A DNA stretch of 10,083 nucleotides from Vulcanimicrobiota bacterium. Lineage in GTDB: Bacteria; Eremiobacterota; Eremiobacteria; Baltobacterales; Baltobacteraceae. Both the position numbers and the translations under genes were made by a program. The stretch lies in NCBI GenBank assembly GCA_028287545.1, contig JAQBPL010000048.1, forward strand, positions 1-10,083, given 5' to 3'. A model generated the notes under the pieces. It searched no databases, was not told where the DNA came from, and worked only from the letters and a program-made list of their open reading frames with translations. Shown here piece by piece: positions 6,016 through 10,083 of the stretch; within the stretch, counting starts at the first letter, position 1, and every line of letters starts with the position of its first letter.

Positions 6016-7377
6016 ATGCCCGATGCACGAGGCCGCACCTTCCCGGACGGATTCTTCTTTGGTGCGGCGACCGCCGCGCACCAGACCGAGGGCGCGTGGG
6101 ACGAGGACGGGAAAGGCGAGTCGATCTGGGACCGTTTCGCGCACCGCGTCGGCACGATCAAAGGCGCGACGACCGGCGATGTCGCCTGCGATTCGTACCA
6201 TCGCGTTCACGACGACGTCGCGCTGCTGCGCGAACTCGGGCTCAACAGCTACCGCTTCTCGATCGCCTGGCCGCGCGTGCAGCCGGCGGGCAGCGGCGCA
6301 ATCGAAGGGCGCGGCCTCGACTATTATCGCCGCCTCACGGACGCGTTGCTCGAGGCCGGCATCCGGCCGCTGCCGACGCTCTATCATTGGGATCTTCCGC
6401 AAGCGCTCGAGGACGCGGGCGGATGGCCGCAGCGCGACACCGCCGAGCGCTTTGCCGAGTACGCCGCGATCGTGACGCAGGCGCTGGGCGACCGCGTCAC
6501 CGACTGGGCGACGTTCAACGAACCGTGGATCTTCACGCGGCTGGGCTACCTCGCCGGCATCCACGCGCCCGGCCGCAGCGATGCGGAAGCCTACCTCCGC
6601 GCGACCCACACGGTCAACCTCGCGCAAGGTTTGGCGACGCGCGCCATCAAGGCCGGGCGGCCGGCGCTACGCGTCGGATGCGTGCACTCCGTCTCACCGG
6701 CGGTGCCGGCGACGGACGCACCGGAAGACGGCGCGGCGGCCGAAGCCTTCCATGCCTACGCCAACCGATGGTTTCTCGATCCCGTGCTGCACGGCGCGTA
6801 TCCGGCGCACGCGGTGGCGGGTGAACTGCCCCTCGAGACGATGGGATATCGCGACGGCGACGACCGCATCATGCGCGCGGCGCTCGACTGGATCGGGATC
6901 AACTACTATTTCCACCTCGTCGTGCGCGATGCGCCGACCGGGGACGGCGCGCTGCGTTTTCGCTTCGCGACGGTCGATCGCAACGAGCATCCGCGCACCG
7001 ACTTCGGATGGCCGGTCAATCCCGGCGGCCTGCGGACGATTCTCGGCCGGATGGCGAGCGACTGCGGCGGCCTTCCGCTCGAAGTCACCGAGAACGGCGC
7101 CTCCTACCACGAGTTTCCCGACGCCGACGGGCGCATCCGCGACACGCGCCGCATCGACTACCTGCGCGGGCACCTTAATGCCGTCGCGGACGCGATCGCC
7201 GATGGGGTCGACGTGCGAGGCTACCACCACTGGACGCTGGTCGACAACTTCGAGTGGGCCGAGGGCTACACGCAGCGTTTCGGTCTCGCGCATCTCGACC
7301 AGCGAACGCTCGCGCGCACGATCAAGGACTCGGGCCGCTGGTTCGCCGGCGTCGCAAAAACGGGACGGCTAGACTAG
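6016..7377 (+). CDS. GH1 family beta-glucosidase
   Basis: The 453-residue protein is full length for glycoside hydrolase family 1. It starts with the N-terminal signature FPDGFFFGAATAAHQTEGAW (9-28). The acid/base Glu169 lies in TFNEPW (166-171) and the nucleophile Glu359 in VTENGASY (357-364). Sugar-binding residues typical of the family are also seen: Gln23, His124 in YHWDLP, Asn168, Trp406, and Glu413/Trp414 in NFEWAEGY. It should hydrolyse terminal beta-linked glucose, and perhaps galactose or fucose, from oligosaccharides or aryl glycosides by the retaining mechanism. No signal peptide is present, so it is probably cytoplasmic and acts on imported or intracellular glycosides. No transporter or regulator gene for such sugars lies nearby. 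ATG 6016 precedes the family signature by the expected few residues, but has no clear Shine-Dalgarno site. The stop codon overlaps that of the convergent serine dehydratase gene. Confidence 0.95.
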   Translation: MPDARGRTFPDGFFFGAATAAHQTEGAWDEDGKGESIWDRFAHRVGTIKGATTGDVACDSYHRVHDDVALLRELGLNSYRFSIAWPRVQPAGSGAIEGRGLDYYRRLTDALLEAGIRPLPTLYHWDLPQALEDAGGWPQRDTAERFAEYAAIVTQALGDRVTDWATFNEPWIFTRLGYLAGIHAPGRSDAEAYLRATHTVNLAQGLATRAIKAGRPALRVGCVHSVSPAVPATDAPEDGAAAEAFHAYANRWFLDPVLHGAYPAHAVAGELPLETMGYRDGDDRIMRAALDWIGINYYFHLVVRDAPTGDGALRFRFATVDRNEHPRTDFGWPVNPGGLRTILGRMASDCGGLPLEVTENGASYHEFPDADGRIRDTRRIDYLRGHLNAVADAIADGVDVRGYHHWTLVDNFEWAEGYTQRFGLAHLDQRTLARTIKDSGRWFAGVAKTGRLD

Positions 7378-8741
7378 CACTCGACGACGCCGACGGCGAG
7401 GCCGCCGAGCGAGGTTTCCTTGTACTTGGTCTGCATGTCCAGGCCGGTGCGATACATCACGTCGATGATCGCGTCGAGCGTGACGGCATGGCCCTCGTCT
7501 TCCCACATCGCCATGCGCGCGGCGTGGATCGCTTTCATCGCGCCGACCGCGTTGCGCTCGATGCACGGGATCTGCACCAACCCGCCGATCGGATCGCAAG
7601 TCATCCCCAGGCTGTGCTCCATTCCGATCTCAGCGGCGTGTTCGACGTGATGGTTCGCGCCGCCGAGCGCGGCGACCAAGGCGCCTGCGGCCATCGAGCA
7701 CGCGACGCCGACTTCGCCTTGACAGCCGACTTCGGCGCCTGAGATCGAGGCGTTCTCTTTGTACAGCGCGCCGATCGCGCTGGCGGTGAGAAAGAACCGC
7801 AAGAGGCCGTCGGCAGAGGCGTCCTTGACGTAGCGCAAATAGTAGTGCGCGACCGCCGGGATCACGCCGGCGGCGCCGTTGGTCGGCGCGGTGACCACGC
7901 GCCCGCCGGCGGCGTTCTCTTCGTTCACCGCCATCGCCACCGCGTTGACGTAGTCCATCGGCGCGAGCGCGTCGTCGCCGCCGCTCTTCTCGTGCAGCCG
8001 GCGGTAGAGCTGCGGCGCGCGGCGGCGCACGTTCAGGCCGCCGGGCAAGATCCCTTCGGTCTGCAAGCCGCGTTCGGCGCACGTCCGCATCGCGCCCCAC
8101 ACCGTCTCGACGTATGCGCGCACCTCCGCCTCACCGTGGCGCGCGCTTTCGTTGGCCAGCACGATCTCCCAGATCGCGAGACCCTCGCGTTCGCCGATCG
8201 CCAAGAGTTCCGCCGCGCTGGCGAAGGAATGCGGGATCGTCACGCCGCCGTCGCCTGCGCTCGGCGGTGCGCCTTCGACTTCGACGAATCCGCCGCCGAC
8301 CGAGTAGTACGTCTGCTGGTCGGCGACCGCGCCGCCGGCAAAACACGCGGAGATGCGCATGGCGTTGGGGTGGCGCGGCAGCGCCTCGCGCCGCAGGAAG
8401 ACGATGTCCTCCGTCGTGCTGAACGCGATTCGATGAGTGCCGGCGAGCAGCAGCGCGCCGTCACGCGCCACCGTTTCGACGCAGCGCGCAGCCTGTTCGG
8501 GATCGGTCTGGTCAGGCCGCATTCCGGAGAGACCGAGGACCACCGCGCGATCGGTTCCGTGTCCCTTCCCGGTCAACGCAAGCGATCCGTACAGGTCGAC
8601 CCGCACGGAGGCGATCTCGTCGACGAGGCCGCGCTCGACCAATCGTGCGGCGAACATGCCGGCAGCGCGCATCGGGCCGGTCGTGTGCGAGCTCGACGGA
8701 CCCAAGCCGATCTTGAACAGATCGAAAAATCCGGTTCTCAC
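7374..8741 (-). CDS. sdaA: L-serine dehydratase (L-serine ammonia-lyase), iron-sulfur dependent, single-chain type
   Basis: From GTG 8741 the protein has 455 residues and begins with [19 protein letters not shown] (5-23), matching the very start of E. coli SdaA. The N-terminal beta domain is followed by the catalytic alpha domain with [13 protein letters not shown] (284-296), [20 protein letters not shown] (334-353), GMTCDPIGG (379-387) and [10 protein letters not shown] (389-398). Likely [4Fe-4S] ligands are Cys340, Cys382 and Cys393. The protein ends in Cys455, the position of the tail cysteine that serves as fourth ligand in the Legionella enzyme. It converts L-serine to pyruvate and ammonia in the cytoplasm, and the cluster makes it oxygen sensitive. 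A longer frame reaching 8801 exists, but it would overlap the acetyltransferase and add residues foreign to the family. The GTG instead overlaps the acetyltransferase stop (GTGA), suggesting coupled translation. The gene is last in its unit and convergent with the glucosidase. Confidence 0.95.
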   Translation of the reverse strand: MRTGFFDLFKIGLGPSSSHTTGPMRAAGMFAARLVERGLVDEIASVRVDLYGSLALTGKGHGTDRAVVLGLSGMRPDQTDPEQAARCVETVARDGALLLAGTHRIAFSTTEDIVFLRREALPRHPNAMRISACFAGGAVADQQTYYSVGGGFVEVEGAPPSAGDGGVTIPHSFASAAELLAIGEREGLAIWEIVLANESARHGEAEVRAYVETVWGAMRTCAERGLQTEGILPGGLNVRRRAPQLYRRLHEKSGGDDALAPMDYVNAVAMAVNEENAAGGRVVTAPTNGAAGVIPAVAHYYLRYVKDASADGLLRFFLTASAIGALYKENASISGAEVGCQGEVGVACSMAAGALVAALGGANHHVEHAAEIGMEHSLGMTCDPIGGLVQIPCIERNAVGAMKAIHAARMAMWEDEGHAVTLDAIIDVMYRTGLDMQTKYKETSLGGLAVGVVEC

Positions 8742-9316
8742 GCCGGACTCACTTCGAGGGGCTGCGGGCTCATCAGCGCCGTCAGCACGTGATCGCGCCA
8801 CGCGCCGTTGATGAACAAATAATCGCGCGCGTACCCCTCGGTCACGAAGCCCAGCCGGCGCAGCAGCTTCCCGCTGCGTTCGTTCGTCGGCTGATAGTTG
8901 GCCATCACGCGATGGAGGCGCAGCCCCTCGAACGCGAAGCCGACGACGGCGCCGACGGCCTCCGACGCGATTCCCTGCCCTTCACGGGCCGCATCGACCG
9001 AATACCCGAGATGGCAGGCTTGGAAGGCGCCGCGGACGATGTTGCTCAGGTTGACCGACGCAGCGACCGCGTCGTCGCCCTGCATTCGCGCAAGGAAGAG
9101 AAACCCTCGGCCGTCGTCGGCGTCGGCACGCCGTCCTCCGAGTGATGCCGACCGCACTTCCACGTCGTACGCGGTAGCGGCATCGCGGACCGGCTCCCAA
9201 GCACGCAAATGCTCGCGGTTGCGCCGGTCGTAGTCGATGACGGCACGGACATCGTCGACGTCCGCGAGACGAATGGTGAGGCGAGCCGTTTCGAGGACGT
9301 GGCGCGTGGTCAGCAT
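8738..9316 (-). CDS. GNAT N-acetyltransferase, RimJ/RimL-like (PF13302)
   Basis: The 192-residue protein shows the layout of the RimJ/RimL branch of GNAT enzymes. [14 protein letters not shown] forms the first strand near the N-terminus. [10 protein letters not shown] (about 33-42) is a RimJ signature. The acetyl-CoA binding motif [19 protein letters not shown] includes the R-x-x-G-x-A loop near residue 113. [30 protein letters not shown] follows in two parts around 132-161, with the Asn and Ser typical of the last core motif. The likely role is acetyl transfer from acetyl-CoA to an amino group, possibly a ribosomal protein N-terminus, but many relatives modify small molecules, so the substrate is open. 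I choose ATG 9316 because GGGAG (9321-9325, minus strand) sits four bases before it; TTG 9319 would be too close. The stop overlaps the serine dehydratase GTG by four bases. The gene diverges from the thiolase. Confidence 0.85.
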   Translation of the reverse strand: MLTTRHVLETARLTIRLADVDDVRAVIDYDRRNREHLRAWEPVRDAATAYDVEVRSASLGGRRADADDGRGFLFLARMQGDDAVAASVNLSNIVRGAFQACHLGYSVDAAREGQGIASEAVGAVVGFAFEGLRLHRVMANYQPTNERSGKLLRRLGFVTEGYARDYLFINGAWRDHVLTALMSPQPLEVSPA

Positions 9317-9420
9317 CAATCTCCCATTTCAGGGATCAACCCGACGCAGGCCTCCGCGGGCGCAGAAAAGCAGAGAGCGGCATCGGCAACCAGGGCAGCG
9401 TTTTCTCGGTCGCACGGTGC
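9317..9420. promoter_or_regulatory. Divergent intergenic region, acetyltransferase / thiolase
   Basis: These 104 bases lie between two divergent genes and should carry both promoters. I could not identify convincing -35/-10 pairs on either strand. The minus strand holds the GGGAG ribosome site of the acetyltransferase. The plus strand has no Shine-Dalgarno sequence before the thiolase ATG. The thiolase frame stays open without a start codon back to at least 9361. Confidence 0.4.
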
Positions 9421-10083
9421 ATGGCAGAACGCAGTGTCGTCGTCTTGAGCGGAGCTCGGACCGCAATCGGAAGTTACGGCGGAAGTCTGAAGGATATTCC
9501 TCCGACGCAGCTGGCGGCAACCGTCGCGCGCGAAGCGGTGAAGCGGGCGGGCGTCGATCCGGCGCACGTCGGGCACGTCGTGTTCTGGAACGTCATCCAC
9601 ACCGAGCCGAAGGACATGTACCACTCGCGCGTCGCGGCGCTCGACGCGGGGTTTCCGACAGGTTCGTCGTCCCTGACGGTCAAACGGCTGTGCGGCAGCG
9701 GGTTTCAAGCGATCGTTTCCGCCGCGCAGGCTATTCTGCTCGGCGATGCGGAAATCGCCGTCGCGGGCGGCGCCGAGTCGATGAGCCGCGCGCTGTACGG
9801 CAACCCGTCGCAGCGCTGGGGAGCACGGATGGGCGCGACGGAGTCGTTCGACATGATGATCGGCGCGCTGACCGATCCGTGGGACACGGTCCACATGGGC
9901 ATCACGGGCGAGAACGTCGCGGCGCAGTACGGCATCAGCCGCGAAGAGCAGGACGCGTTCGCCCTGCGGAGCCAGCAGCGCGCCGTGAGCGCCATCGCCG
10001 CCGGGCACTTCAAGGATCAGATCGTTCCGATCGAACTGAAGACGCGCAAAGGCACCACCATCTTCGACACCGACGAGCACGTG
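9421..10083 (+). CDS. bktB: Acetyl-CoA acyltransferase (beta-ketothiolase, BktB-like), N-terminal 221 aa, cut by window edge
   Basis: ATG 9421 opens a frame of 221 codons that runs off the right edge, a little over half of a thiolase of about 390 residues. [20 protein letters not shown] (6-25) is the canonical thiolase N-terminus and fixes the start. Cys91 in [12 protein letters not shown] (87-98) is the acyl-accepting nucleophile, and AGGAESMSR (115-123) is the conserved thiolase segment. TEPKDMY (61-67), [10 protein letters not shown] (158-167) and FDTDEHV (215-221) resemble Ralstonia BktB from memory. The enzyme condenses or cleaves acyl-CoAs; BktB-type enzymes act on acetyl-CoA and short acyl-CoAs in polyhydroxyalkanoate or fatty acid metabolism. 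The second catalytic Cys and the His lie outside the window. No ribosome binding site is visible. The bktB name rests on recalled similarity; phaA/atoB-type is the alternative. Confidence 0.9.
   Translation, partial: MAERSVVVLSGARTAIGSYGGSLKDIPPTQLAATVAREAVKRAGVDPAHVGHVVFWNVIHTEPKDMYHSRVAALDAGFPTGSSSLTVKRLCGSGFQAIVSAAQAILLGDAEIAVAGGAESMSRALYGNPSQRWGARMGATESFDMMIGALTDPWDTVHMGITGENVAAQYGISREEQDAFALRSQQRAVSAIAAGHFKDQIVPIELKTRKGTTIFDTDEHV

Noticed and set aside
7845..8792. Plus-strand frame of 315 residues opposite serine dehydratase
   Set aside because: Antisense shadow; the minus strand carries all serine dehydratase motifs.
8742..8801. Twenty extra N-terminal residues for serine dehydratase
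   Set aside because: Family members begin at the FFDLFK segment. The extension overlaps the acetyltransferase and has no ribosome site.
9316..10080. Minus-strand frame of 254 residues opposite the thiolase
   Set aside because: The plus strand encodes an unmistakable thiolase N-terminus in this interval.

Overview
The window is GC-rich (roughly two thirds G+C by eye) and densely coded bacterial DNA. It holds ten protein genes: eight complete and two cut by the window edges. I found no RNA gene, CRISPR array, insertion sequence or phage gene. The gene mix suggests a free-living, metabolically versatile bacterium with a high-GC genome, of soil or environmental type: a GT-C glycosyltransferase, a GH1 glucosidase, an iron-sulfur serine dehydratase and a BktB-like thiolase. 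The phylum cannot be fixed from these genes. A poorly cultured high-GC lineage is possible, but that is a guess.

Layout. 1-1676 (-): membrane glycosyltransferase of the GT39/ArnT type, its C-terminus beyond the left edge. 1677-1853: divergent intergenic region with a terminator-like hairpin, a possible -10 box and a strong ribosome binding site. 1854-4671 (+): a tight four-gene cluster of an exported PqaA-family protein, two tandem DUF190 (PII-like) proteins and a calcineurin-type metallophosphoesterase; the last three genes are joined by 4-base start/stop overlaps. 4703-5929 (-): a two-gene unit of an MDR quinone-oxidoreductase-like enzyme and a 70-residue protein of unknown function. 6016-7377 (+): GH1 beta-glucosidase. 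7374-9316 (-): a two-gene unit of a RimJ-like N-acetyltransferase followed by L-serine dehydratase, also joined by a 4-base overlap. 9421-10083 (+): start of a BktB-like acetyl-CoA acyltransferase.

How the genes fit together. The serine dehydratase (pyruvate plus ammonia), the glucosidase (glucose release) and the thiolase (beta-ketoacyl-CoA metabolism) all feed central carbon metabolism, but they lie in separate transcription units and need not be co-regulated. The most unusual unit is the 1854-4671 cluster. DUF190 proteins are usually met singly beside the fluoride channel gene crcB. Here there are two, with no crcB in view, coupled to a phosphoesterase and preceded by an exported hydrolase-like protein. 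This is the best candidate for an undescribed functional module, though its function is unknown.

Two starts differ from the longest open frame and are well supported: L-serine dehydratase at GTG 8741 and the PqaA-family protein at ATG 1854. The two edge-truncated genes have no stop inside the window and were read directly from the sequence.
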